Positions 8,517 through 16,191 of a DNA stretch of 35,823 bases are shown here, one piece after another. Source of the DNA: Pseudobutyrivibrio sp. (lineage in GTDB: Bacteria; Bacillota; Clostridia; Lachnospirales; Lachnospiraceae); NCBI GenBank assembly GCA_024681435.1, contig JAILAV010000173.1:1-35823 (forward strand), given 5' to 3'. Position 1 is the stretch's first letter, and the number at the start of each line of letters is the position of its first letter. The notes beneath the pieces were generated by a model. The model was not told where the DNA came from. It did not search any database and was given only the letters and a program-made list of their open reading frames with translations. Both the position numbers and the translations under genes were made by a program.

Positions 8517-10049
8517 TTACCTGCGGGTAATTAGGGACTGGAGGTCTACGCCTGCGGCAGCGCTAGCTTGTGCGATGTAGTTAGGGTCTGCTGCGTTTTT
8601 GTAGAAGTCGTAGCCCATCTTGTGAGCGCCGTCCAGACCACAGAGTCCAGAGGCCATGCCCTGTGCGATATCGATGACGTCGTCAGATTCGCGAGAAACA
8701 ACGATTCCATCAATGTGGCTGTTGTTTTCTGCTACAAGGTATGCATAGACGAGTGAAGCTGCCTGGAGCTGCTCTCCGTTGGCACTTGTGTAACCAACTT
8801 CGGAACACTTTACAGATCTAACAGCGCCTGTTGGTGAAAGCATATCAGGTGTGCATAAGAAATCAGTTAATACATCAATGTTTGCCATTGTAACATATGG
8901 TGAGTTCTGGCTGTGAGATACACTGCCTGATGTCTCCCATGCGTTTGGTGCATATAAAGGAGCGTTGTATGGGTGAACAGCAACTCTCCAATCAACATTA
9001 CCTTCATTCTTAATTAATGAATTAAGTTGTGTTAAGAATGCCTTACCAGAAATATAGTATGAAGCTTCTGCACGAGCCCACTGGTGATCAATACATGTAT
9101 AAACGTTAGCATTTGCATTCTCAGATTTGATTCCGTTGTACATGATTCTAAATGCTCTAGCATATTCCTGCATAAACACATCGTTAGAACCACAATTCAT
9201 ATAATTCCAAAGCCACCAAGCGTTAACTTCATTACCGATGATGAAGTTATCAACCTGACCGTAGCCAATGCCCGAATAATGCTTTGCAAGGTAAGATGAA
9301 GCATACTCTAAAGCGGCAACACCTTCTGCTGTGCTTGAATTTAAACCATAGTAGTTATGTGCACCAAGTCCATCTAAAGAGTATGGGTTGATGTACTGAG
9401 CAGGGCTTGCAACATCAACAAGTATAATTACATTAACCTGCATTCCTAAACCATTATACTTGCGAACTGAAAAATCATATCCTGCTAATGAACCGATTTT
9501 TGAAAGAGGAATATTTAAATTAACCTGCTTTGCTCCTAAATCAGCTGGCTGATTCTTAGATGCAACCGACTGTAATAAATCAGGAAGGACACCCTTCTTT
9601 CCAAAATCCATTCGTGCTGGTGCAGCAGAAGCACAAGCCTCAGGATTTGTAATATACATACTGTTTGAAACTGGTGTAAGAGCACCACCTCTCATAGCAC
9701 ATACAGTGAATTTCTTAAATAGCATTGAATTTGCTGTGCCCTTTGCAAGGGGAACAGTAAATGTAGCACCACTTGCTGCAGCGGCCTGAGCAACATCTGT
9801 TCCAGCAGGTGCTGACTGATTTGGTTCAGAGGCAACTAAATGATACATGCCATCATCAGATGCAGATGCACCTGCAGTTGTAACTACAACATCAGCTCCT
9901 TGGATAACTGTTGCAGCGATGGTAACACCTGTAGAAGCTGCAGATTTAGCAGATTTTGCAGGCTTTGCTTCAGCGATGTTAAAGCTTAATGTAAACATAA
10001 GCATAAAGGCGAATAAACCGCTGAAAAGCTTTTTTGAAAACTTTTTCAT
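8517..10049 (-). CDS. Secreted DUF5722-like protein, probable TIM-barrel glycoside hydrolase
   Basis: 510-aa exported protein. Seen: a signal peptide (residues 1-28, lysine-rich start, hydrophobic core, AEA cleavage site), an Ala/Ser-rich beta-type region (about 40-150), then a large domain (about 160-500). That domain carries IIGNEVNAWW with Glu274 and KCSEVGYT with Glu417, placed like the acid/base (Asn-Glu) and nucleophile of clan GH-A barrels. I associate the C-terminal domain with DUF5722, whose substrate is not established to my knowledge. Good AAAGGAG site and own promoter. It is transcribed divergently from the maltodextrin regulator, hinting at carbohydrate use. Convergent with uppP. 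Activity is inferred, not shown. Confidence 0.75.
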   Translation of the reverse strand: MKKFSKKLFSGLFAFMLMFTLSFNIAEAKPAKSAKSAASTGVTIAATVIQGADVVVTTAGASASDDGMYHLVASEPNQSAPAGTDVAQAAAASGATFTVPLAKGTANSMLFKKFTVCAMRGGALTPVSNSMYITNPEACASAAPARMDFGKKGVLPDLLQSVASKNQPADLGAKQVNLNIPLSKIGSLAGYDFSVRKYNGLGMQVNVIILVDVASPAQYINPYSLDGLGAHNYYGLNSSTAEGVAALEYASSYLAKHYSGIGYGQVDNFIIGNEVNAWWLWNYMNCGSNDVFMQEYARAFRIMYNGIKSENANANVYTCIDHQWARAEASYYISGKAFLTQLNSLIKNEGNVDWRVAVHPYNAPLYAPNAWETSGSVSHSQNSPYVTMANIDVLTDFLCTPDMLSPTGAVRSVKCSEVGYTSANGEQLQAASLVYAYLVAENNSHIDGIVVSRESDDVIDIAQGMASGLCGLDGAHKMGYDFYKNAADPNYIAQASAAAGVDLQSLITRR

Positions 10050-10108
10050 ATAAGAAAACTCCTTTCGGATAAAGAATTATCCCGCGAGAATCACGGGCAC
10101 TGTCTAAT

Positions 10109-10137
10109 ATAGTACAAAATTATTAAAATTATGTGAA
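10109..10137 (-). promoter_or_regulatory. Promoter of the DUF5722-like gene
   Basis: On the minus strand: TTCACA (10137-10132), 17-bp spacer, TACTAT (10114-10109). The predicted start near 10102 gives a leader of about 50 nt carrying a short GC-rich hairpin before the ribosome binding site. Confidence 0.6.
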
Positions 10138-10190
10138 TCCTTAAAGATGAAGAAAATGTAACTTTTCCTTTTTTATAAGTAAAAGTTCAA

Positions 10191-10263
10191 ATATAACTTT
10201 GTTAGAAGTGCACTATTTAAAATTAGAACATTTGTGATAAAGAGAGAAAAGCGAAAGTTATAT
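10191..10263. repeat. Spaced 10-bp inverted repeat
   Basis: ATATAACTTT at 10191-10200 and its exact complement AAAGTTATAT at 10254-10263, 53 bp apart. The right copy abuts the -35 box of the regulator promoter. It may bind a regulator or be chance in AT-rich DNA. Confidence 0.35.
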
Positions 10264-10291
10264 TGACCAGAAAATGAATGTGAGTTAGTAT
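10263..10291 (+). promoter_or_regulatory. Promoter of the LacI-family regulator
   Basis: TTGACC (10263-10268), 17-bp spacer, TAGTAT (10286-10291). The predicted start near 10298 lies just ahead of two operators. Confidence 0.65.
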
Positions 10292-10305
10292 TTTATTGTA
10301 AGAAC

Positions 10306-10329
10306 TGGAAACGTTACCAGAAACGTTTC
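10306..10329. promoter_or_regulatory. Two adjacent LacI-family operators
   Basis: TGGAAACGTTACCA (10306-10319) directly followed by the palindrome GAAACGTTTC (10320-10329). Both are centred on CG, 12 bp apart. They sit downstream of the predicted start site, a position suited to autorepression by the LacI-family protein encoded next. The first site also resembles a CcpA cre site with two mismatches. Confidence 0.7.
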
Positions 10330-10356
10330 CAAATACTTTCACTAAAAGGGAGAATT

Positions 10357-11361
10357 ATGACTATCAAAGACATTGCACGCTTGGCAGGAGTCAGCGTAAG
10401 CACAGTATCACGTGTTCTAAATGATCATCCAGATGTTAGTGAAATAGCCAAAGAAAAAGTTTTGGCAGTAGTGGATGAATATAATTACATCCCAAACACC
10501 AGCGCAAGGGAGCTAGGTAAATCATCATCAGATAACATTGGCGTTGTTGTTCGAGGAATGTCTAACCCATTTTATACAAAAATCATCACAGCCATAGGCG
10601 ATAGAATTGAAAAGGCCGGATACACCATGGTTATGCAGCAGATTGGCACCGAGGACGACGAGGTAATTACTGCAGCAAAAATGGAGAGAGATAAGCGTCT
10701 GTTAGGAATAATTTTTCTTGGAGGAAGATTGAACTACACCAAGGATCAAATGACAAGTATTAATGTTCCTTATGTATGCTGTACATTCTACAATGAGTAC
10801 GGAAATCTGGACAGGTCAGATTATTCCAGTGTCAGCATAGACGATAATCAATCAGCATATAATGCTGTGGAAACTCTTTATAATCGTGGTCACAGAAAAA
10901 TAGCAGTCCTTTTATCAGGGGCGAAAGATGGCTCTGTTAGTCAGGTCAGATATGAAGGCTATGCAAGAGCTCTTAAAGATTTTGGAATTCCTATAGATGA
11001 GAAACTGATTATCGAAATCGACAGCTACAGCATTGCAGATGCATATACAGGAATGAAGAAATGGCTCAAGCAAAATCTGGATTTCACAGCAGTTTTTGCT
11101 ATTTCAGACAATATGGCAATGGGAGCCATGAAAGCTCTTAGAGAATGTGGCAAGAAAGTTCCGGAGGATGTTTCAGTAATAGCAATCGATGGAATCGAAG
11201 CATCTGAATATATGAATCCGGTTTTATCAACTCTTTGCCAGCCAATGGAAAAGATGGGCATCGAGGCGGTGAAATTATTAGTAGATATTATTAGAGATAA
11301 AAATATCCACAGACATGTTATTTTGCCAACATCACTTAGAGAAGGCGAATCATTAAAATAA
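10357..11361 (+). CDS. LacI-family transcriptional regulator of the maltodextrin unit
   Basis: DNA-binding regulator, 334 aa, normal for the family. Seen: N-terminal helix-turn-helix and hinge MTIKDIARLAGVSVSTVSRVL, then a periplasmic-binding-protein-like effector domain (about residues 60-334) with the typical HRKIAVLLSG and DVSVIAIDG blocks. Position ahead of a sugar-binding protein, two permeases and malQ suggests control by maltose or maltodextrins, as for MalR-type regulators. The operators at 10306-10329 lie in its own leader, so autoregulation is likely. Start supported by AAGGGAG. The effector sugar is an inference from neighbours. Confidence 0.9.
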   Translation: MTIKDIARLAGVSVSTVSRVLNDHPDVSEIAKEKVLAVVDEYNYIPNTSARELGKSSSDNIGVVVRGMSNPFYTKIITAIGDRIEKAGYTMVMQQIGTEDDEVITAAKMERDKRLLGIIFLGGRLNYTKDQMTSINVPYVCCTFYNEYGNLDRSDYSSVSIDDNQSAYNAVETLYNRGHRKIAVLLSGAKDGSVSQVRYEGYARALKDFGIPIDEKLIIEIDSYSIADAYTGMKKWLKQNLDFTAVFAISDNMAMGAMKALRECGKKVPEDVSVIAIDGIEASEYMNPVLSTLCQPMEKMGIEAVKLLVDIIRDKNIHRHVILPTSLREGESLK

Positions 11362-11373
11362 ATCTTTAACTAG

Positions 11374-11416
11374 TTAACACGGTTTTTACATTGGTAGGCT
11401 AAATTGCCAGTGTTAA
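11374..11416 (+). promoter_or_regulatory. Inverted repeat ahead of the binding-protein gene
   Basis: TTAACAC (11374-11380) and GTGTTAA (11410-11416) flank 29 nt in the 91-bp gap between regulator and binding-protein genes. It may be an RNA hairpin or a second regulatory site. No T-run follows, so it is not a standard terminator. Confidence 0.4.
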
Positions 11417-11452
11417 ACATAAAAAATCATACACAAAAAGGAGAGTGTAAGA

Positions 11453-12751
11453 ATGAGAAGAAAGAAAGTATTGGCATTAGGGTTAGTTGCAATGATGGCA
11501 ACAGCTGTATTTGCCGGATGTGGTTCAAGCAATGGTTCATCAGAGTCGGGAAGCGCTGATGGCGGACAAGTTTACTATTTGAATTTCAAGCCTGAAGCAG
11601 ATGAAGCTTGGCAGGAAATTGCAAAGCAGTACACAGAAGAAACAGGAGTTCCTGTAACAGTTATTACAGCAGCTTCTGGCACTTATGAGGAGACATTATC
11701 ATCTGAAATTATTAAGGATGAGGCTCCTACATTATTCCAGGTAAATGGTCCTGTAGGTCTTGCTAACTGGAAAGATTATTGCTACGACTTAAAGGGGTCA
11801 TCTCTTTATGACGAGCTTACAAGCGATTCATTTGCGCTATATGACGGGGATGCAGTTGCAGGTATCGCTTATGTTATTGAATCATATGGTATTATCGTAA
11901 ATACGGAGTTACTTTCAAAGGCTGGATATTCACTTGATGATATTAAAAGCTTTGATGATTTAAAGAAGGTTGCAGAGGATATTACAGCTCGCAAGTCTGA
12001 GCTTGGTTTCTCAGCGTTTACATCAGCAGGTATGGACGGTTCTTCAGATTGGAGATTCAAGACACACCTTGCAAACCTTCCAATTTACTTTGAGTATCAG
12101 GATAAGGGCATTGATTCTACAGATGCTATCGAAGGTAAGTATCTTGACAACTATAAGGCAATCTTTGATCTCTACATTAACAATGCAACATGTGATCCAG
12201 CTGACCTTGCAGGCAAGACTGGCGATGATGCAGAGAATGAATTTGCTACAGGCGAAGCTGTATTCTACCAGAATGGTTCATGGGAATACTCTAACCTTAC
12301 AGACAAGGGTATGACAGATGATCAGCTTGCAATGATTCCAATTTATGTTGGAGCAGGCGATGAGGCTAATCAGGGTCTTTGCACAGGTACAGAGAATTAC
12401 TGGTGTGTAAACTCAGAGGCATCTGAGGAAGACATCCAGGCAACAATCGATTTCCTTACATGGATGGTTACATCTGATGCAGGTACAAAGATGCTTTCTA
12501 AGCAGATTGGTGTAATTCCTTTCAAGAACGCAGCAGATACAAACAACCTTTTCGTTCTTAACGACAGAAAGTACACAGAGGATGGAAAGACACCTGTTTC
12601 TTGGAACTTCACAACAATGCCTTCTGAGGAGTGGAAAAACGGCGTAGGTTCTGCACTTACAGCATATGCAGCAGGTACAGGTTCATGGGATGATGTTGTT
12701 ACAGCATTCGTTGATGGATGGGCTTCAGAGTACGCAGCAAACAACAATTAA
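11453..12751 (+). CDS. ABC transporter sugar-binding lipoprotein, probably maltodextrin
   Basis: Extracellular solute-binding lipoprotein, 432 aa, family 1 (MalE-like). Seen: lipoprotein signal with lipobox FAGC, Cys23 becoming the lipidated N-terminus; then a Gly/Ser-rich linker and a binding domain beginning VYYLNFKPEADEAWQEIAKQY. Aromatic residues late in the protein (EWKNGVGSALTAY, WDDVVTAFVDGW) are typical of sugar-binding members. Strong AAAGGAG site. A strong terminator follows, so the binding protein should be made in excess over the permeases. Substrate assignment rests on the adjacent malQ. Confidence 0.9.
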   Translation: MRRKKVLALGLVAMMATAVFAGCGSSNGSSESGSADGGQVYYLNFKPEADEAWQEIAKQYTEETGVPVTVITAASGTYEETLSSEIIKDEAPTLFQVNGPVGLANWKDYCYDLKGSSLYDELTSDSFALYDGDAVAGIAYVIESYGIIVNTELLSKAGYSLDDIKSFDDLKKVAEDITARKSELGFSAFTSAGMDGSSDWRFKTHLANLPIYFEYQDKGIDSTDAIEGKYLDNYKAIFDLYINNATCDPADLAGKTGDDAENEFATGEAVFYQNGSWEYSNLTDKGMTDDQLAMIPIYVGAGDEANQGLCTGTENYWCVNSEASEEDIQATIDFLTWMVTSDAGTKMLSKQIGVIPFKNAADTNNLFVLNDRKYTEDGKTPVSWNFTTMPSEEWKNGVGSALTAYAAGTGSWDDVVTAFVDGWASEYAANNN

Positions 12752-12764
12752 TTTATGAGATTGG

Positions 12765-12796
12765 CGGAGGGCGTCAAGAAGCGCCCTCCGTTTTTT
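12765..12796 (+). terminator. Terminator between binding protein and permeases
   Basis: Perfect 9-bp GC-rich stem CGGAGGGCG (12765-12773) / CGCCCTCCG (12782-12790), 8-nt loop, then six T (12791-12796). It lies inside an otherwise continuous transport operon, so partial termination would lower permease expression relative to the binding protein. Confidence 0.9.
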
Positions 12797-12810
12797 GAAA
12801 AGGGATTATT

Positions 12811-13662
12811 ATGGAGAAAGCAATAAGAAAATACTGGCCTATATTTGTGTTGCCAACGCTTGCAGCGTTTTGTGTGGGATTTATTTATCCTTTTGTACAG
12901 GGCTTGTATTTATCATTTTGTAAGTTTAATACAATAAAAAAGGCAACATTTAATGGATTAGATAATTACGCGTACGCGCTGGGAGATGGTGAATTTTGGC
13001 ACTCATTCTGGTTTACTGCGCTTTTTACTGTGATTTCCACAGTGCTTATAAATGTTATCGCATTTACGATAGCTCTCGCTCTTACAAGTAAGATAAAAGG
13101 TTCAAATCTGTTTAGAACAGTGTTTTTTATGCCTAATCTAATTGGTGGTATTGTTTTAGGTTATATTTGGCAAATCTTATTAAACTGCGTTCTTTCTATT
13201 TTAGAAAAGCCTCTATTGGCATTAAACGCAACCTACGGATTTATCGGACTTACTATATTAATGTGCTGGCAGCAGATAGGTTATATGATGATTATCTATA
13301 TTGCAGGCCTTCAGTCTATTTCAAATGATTATATTGAGGCTGCTAAAATTGATGGCGCAACAAATAGACAGATTTTATTTAAGGTAAAGATTCCTAATGT
13401 AATGCCATCTATTACAATATGTTCATTTTTGACTATAACAAATGGATTTAAGTTGTTTGATCAAAACTTAGCATTAACAGGCGGTGAGCCAGCTCATGCT
13501 TCAGAGATGCTAGCACTTAATATTTACAATACCTTCTACAGCCGTTCAGGCCCACAGTGGAAAGGTTATGGTCAGGCTAAAGCAGTGATTTTCTGTATTA
13601 TGGTAATTTTAATCTCCATGATTCAGTTGAAATTTACTAAATCAAAGGAGGTGCAGCAGTAA
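12811..13662 (+). CDS. ABC sugar transporter permease, MalF type
   Basis: Membrane subunit of a carbohydrate ABC importer, 283 aa. Seen: six hydrophobic segments and the cytoplasmic EAA loop EAAKIDGATNRQILFKVKIP that contacts the ATPase. It lacks the long extra periplasmic loop of E. coli MalF, as usual in Firmicutes. Start supported by AAAAGGG. The stop shares one base with the next start (TAATG), so the two permeases are translationally coupled. Partner of the lipoprotein at 11453. Confidence 0.93.
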   Translation: MEKAIRKYWPIFVLPTLAAFCVGFIYPFVQGLYLSFCKFNTIKKATFNGLDNYAYALGDGEFWHSFWFTALFTVISTVLINVIAFTIALALTSKIKGSNLFRTVFFMPNLIGGIVLGYIWQILLNCVLSILEKPLLALNATYGFIGLTILMCWQQIGYMMIIYIAGLQSISNDYIEAAKIDGATNRQILFKVKIPNVMPSITICSFLTITNGFKLFDQNLALTGGEPAHASEMLALNIYNTFYSRSGPQWKGYGQAKAVIFCIMVILISMIQLKFTKSKEVQQ

Positions 13663-14504
13663 TGAAGACAAATGAAAAAATTGCTAAAGCTATAGTTTTT
13701 ATTGTGCTGTGCATATTGGCCGTTGTTTGGATTTATCCTATTTTCATGATTTTAATCAATTCTCTTAAAGGGGACACATTTATTAGCACAAGCACAGTGT
13801 TCCAGTTGCCAAATGCTAAAAGCTATGTGGGCTTAGAGAATTATGTAAATGCTCTTTCATCAAAGGGCTTTGCAGCAGCTTTTGGATATAGCTTAGTTAT
13901 TACTATCACATCGGATGTACTTATTTTGGTTTGTACAGCAATGTGTGCTTGGTATATAACTCGCGTAAAGAGTGCGTTGTCAAAGGTGTGTTATGGACTC
14001 TTTGTATTTTCGATGGTAGTGCCATTTCAAATGTTAATGTTCACATTATCATCTACAGCAGATAGACTGGATTTAGATACACCATTTAATATATGTGTAA
14101 TCTATTTAGGATTTGGAGCTGGATTGGCAGTATTTATGTTTACTGGATTTATGAAATCAATTCCTCTTGAGATAGAGGAGGCAGCAATGATTGATGGATG
14201 TAATCCAATTCAGACATTTTTCCAGGTGGTTTTACCTATATTAAAGCCAACCCTTATTTCAGTTGCTATTCTTGAGACTATGTGGTTATGGAACGACTAT
14301 TTGTTGCCATACCTGGTTCTCGACAGAAAGAAATATATGACAATCCCAATTCTCATTCAGTACTTCCGTGGAAGCTACGGACATGTGGAAATGGGACCAA
14401 TGATGGCATGTATTATGATGACAGTACTTCCTATTATTATCATGTATATTTGCTTACAGAAGTACATCATCAAGGGAGTTATTGCGGGAGCTGTTAAGGG
14501 ATAG
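13662..14504 (+). CDS. ABC sugar transporter permease, MalG type
   Basis: Second membrane subunit of the importer, 280 aa, six hydrophobic segments. The EAA loop reads EEAAMIDGCNPIQTFFQVVL and the C-terminus ends IIKGVIAGAVKG, a hallmark of MalG-like permeases. AAAGGAGG precedes the start, inside the end of the upstream permease gene. No ATP-binding subunit follows, so the importer probably uses a shared MsmK/UgpC-type ATPase encoded elsewhere, as known for many Gram-positive sugar importers. Confidence 0.93.
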   Translation: MKTNEKIAKAIVFIVLCILAVVWIYPIFMILINSLKGDTFISTSTVFQLPNAKSYVGLENYVNALSSKGFAAAFGYSLVITITSDVLILVCTAMCAWYITRVKSALSKVCYGLFVFSMVVPFQMLMFTLSSTADRLDLDTPFNICVIYLGFGAGLAVFMFTGFMKSIPLEIEEAAMIDGCNPIQTFFQVVLPILKPTLISVAILETMWLWNDYLLPYLVLDRKKYMTIPILIQYFRGSYGHVEMGPMMACIMMTVLPIIIMYICLQKYIIKGVIAGAVKG

Positions 14505-14513
14505 GCCCCATTG

Positions 14514-14549
14514 CCGGAGGCAATTATAAATGGACTGCCTTCCCGTTTT
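14514..14549 (+). terminator. Weak attenuator-like hairpin before malQ
   Basis: CGG-AGGCA (14515-14522) can pair with TGCCT and CCG (14536-14545) around a 2-nt bulge, followed by TTTT. It may reduce read-through from the permease genes into malQ. Less convincing than the one at 12765. Confidence 0.4.
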
Positions 14550-14577
14550 CCCACTAGTTTTTAAGGAGAAAAAATAT

Positions 14578-16089
14578 ATGAAAAGAAGTAGTGGCATTTT
14601 ACTACCTATATCATCATTACCTTCACCTTATGGAATTGGAACTCTAGGCAAAGCAGCATACGATTTTGCAGATTTTTTGAAAGCAGCTGGACAGAAATAC
14701 TGGCAGGTATTGCCTCTTGGCCCTACCAGCTATGGCGACAGCCCATACCAGAGCTTTTCTATCTTTGCAGGTAATCCATATTTTATTGATTTAGAGATAC
14801 TTATCAAAGAAGGACTGCTTACAAAAAAAGAAGTTGAAGGTGAAAACTGGGGTACAAATCCACGATATGTGGATTATGGACAAATCTATACAAGTAGATT
14901 CAAAATTTTGGAAAAAGCAAAGAACAGAGGCTATAAAAATTCTCTTGGTGATATTTCTTTTTTTAAGAAGAATAATCCTTGGGTAGAAAATTATGCACTG
15001 TTTATGGCATTAAAAAAACATTTTGGTCAATTGAGCTGGCAGGAATGGCCAGATGAAGATATTCGTATGCACAAGCCTGAGGCGGTGGAAAAGTACACTG
15101 AAAAATTGGATAAAGATATAGAATTTTACATTTATATCCAGTTCTTATTCTTCAAACAGTGGACTAAGCTTAAGAAATATATAAACGAACTTGGCATTGA
15201 GATAATCGGAGATCTTCCTATATATGTAGCTTTAGATTCAGCAGATGTGTGGTCAGAGCCAGAATTCTTCTGCCTGGATGAGCAAAACTATCCGGTAGAG
15301 GTTGCAGGCGTTCCACCTGATTATTTTGCTGAGGATGGACAGCTTTGGGGAAATCCTTGCTATGATTGGAAAGCTCTAAAGAAGGATAAGTATCGTTGGT
15401 GGATCAGAAGAATAGAAGGCGCTGAAAAGCTATTTGATGTTCTTCGTATTGACCATTTCAGAGGCTTTGACGAGTACTGGGCTATTCCAGCCAAGGAAGA
15501 GACTGCAAAGAATGGCAAGTGGAAAAAAGGACCTGGCATGGATTTGGTAGGCCTTCTTAATAAAAAATTCCCAAAGACGCAGTTTATTGCTGAGGATTTG
15601 GGAGAACCTTCTCCTACTGTAGTAGAGCTTTTAAAGGATAGTAATTGGCCAGGAATGAAGGTACTTGAATTTGCTTTTGATTCAGGAGAACCTAATAATT
15701 ATCAGCCTCATACATATGATAAGCACTGCGTATGTTACACAGGCACTCACGATAATGCAACAGTTATGGAGTGGTATAAGGAAGCAGATAAAAAAGATAG
15801 AGATTATGCATCTAAATATTTAGGAATATCTAAATCCGAAGGCTTTAACTGGGGCATGATTCGTGGTGGCATGAGCTCAGTTGCAGATCTTTTTGTGGCG
15901 CAGATGCAGGATTATTTAGGTCTTGGAAAATACAATCGTATGAATGTTCCAGGCACAAAAATCGGCAACTGGCAGTGGAGATTAATCCCTGATGAGGTAA
16001 CCGATGAATTGGCTGAAAAAATCTTTAGCATGGCAGTGATGTATGACCGTGCAAAGAAGCCTAAAAAAGCAGCTAAAACAAAGAAATAG
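14578..16089 (+). CDS. malQ: 4-alpha-glucanotransferase (amylomaltase)
   Basis: GH77 enzyme that disproportionates maltodextrins, releasing glucose and longer glucans inside the cell; 503 aa. Seen: N-terminal RSSGILLPISSLPSPYGIG, the nucleophile region RIDHFRGF, the acid/base region FIAEDLG and the transition-state stabiliser THDNAT. The start is placed at ATG 14578 because AAGGAG (14563-14568) lies just upstream and family members begin at this point; an in-frame ATG at 14530 would add 16 residues overlapping the attenuator hairpin. Last gene of the transport unit, so imported maltodextrin can be processed at once. Confidence 0.94.
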   Translation: MKRSSGILLPISSLPSPYGIGTLGKAAYDFADFLKAAGQKYWQVLPLGPTSYGDSPYQSFSIFAGNPYFIDLEILIKEGLLTKKEVEGENWGTNPRYVDYGQIYTSRFKILEKAKNRGYKNSLGDISFFKKNNPWVENYALFMALKKHFGQLSWQEWPDEDIRMHKPEAVEKYTEKLDKDIEFYIYIQFLFFKQWTKLKKYINELGIEIIGDLPIYVALDSADVWSEPEFFCLDEQNYPVEVAGVPPDYFAEDGQLWGNPCYDWKALKKDKYRWWIRRIEGAEKLFDVLRIDHFRGFDEYWAIPAKEETAKNGKWKKGPGMDLVGLLNKKFPKTQFIAEDLGEPSPTVVELLKDSNWPGMKVLEFAFDSGEPNNYQPHTYDKHCVCYTGTHDNATVMEWYKEADKKDRDYASKYLGISKSEGFNWGMIRGGMSSVADLFVAQMQDYLGLGKYNRMNVPGTKIGNWQWRLIPDEVTDELAEKIFSMAVMYDRAKKPKKAAKTKK

Positions 16090-16099
16090 TCTTTACTGT

Positions 16100-16136
16100 A
16101 GCTCCATGGGTTCAGGCTCATGGAGCTTTTGATTTT
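16100..16136 (+). terminator. Rho-independent terminator after malQ
   Basis: Perfect 9-bp stem AGCTCCATG (16100-16108) / CATGGAGCT (16119-16127), 10-nt loop, then TTTGATTTT. It closes the maltodextrin unit. Confidence 0.85.
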
Positions 16137-16157
16137 ACCTATGTTGTGTGATAAACT
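16129..16157 (+). promoter_or_regulatory. Promoter of the foldase lipoprotein gene
   Basis: TTGATT (16129-16134), 17-bp spacer, TAAACT (16152-16157). It overlaps the T-tract of the malQ terminator and lies 34 bp before the next ATG. Confidence 0.6.
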
Positions 16158-16191
16158 AGTTCAAGATTTGCACAGACATGGAGGATAAGTC

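Larger units (their letters stand above)
10050..10356. other. Divergent regulatory region, 307 bp
   Basis: AT-rich gap between two outward-facing genes. It holds the leftward promoter (10109-10137), a small CCCG/CGGG hairpin in the leftward leader (10081-10096), a 10-bp inverted repeat (10191-10200 and 10254-10263), the rightward promoter (10263-10291) and two operators (10306-10329). No coding sequence seen. Confidence 0.75.

Noticed and set aside
11869-12747. Antisense frames in the binding-protein gene
   Set aside because: They follow from the codon use of the sense gene; no start signals or recognisable protein features.
14530-14577. 16-residue N-terminal extension of MalQ
   Set aside because: It overlaps a hairpin, has no ribosome site, and family members begin at the ATG at 14578, which has AAGGAG.
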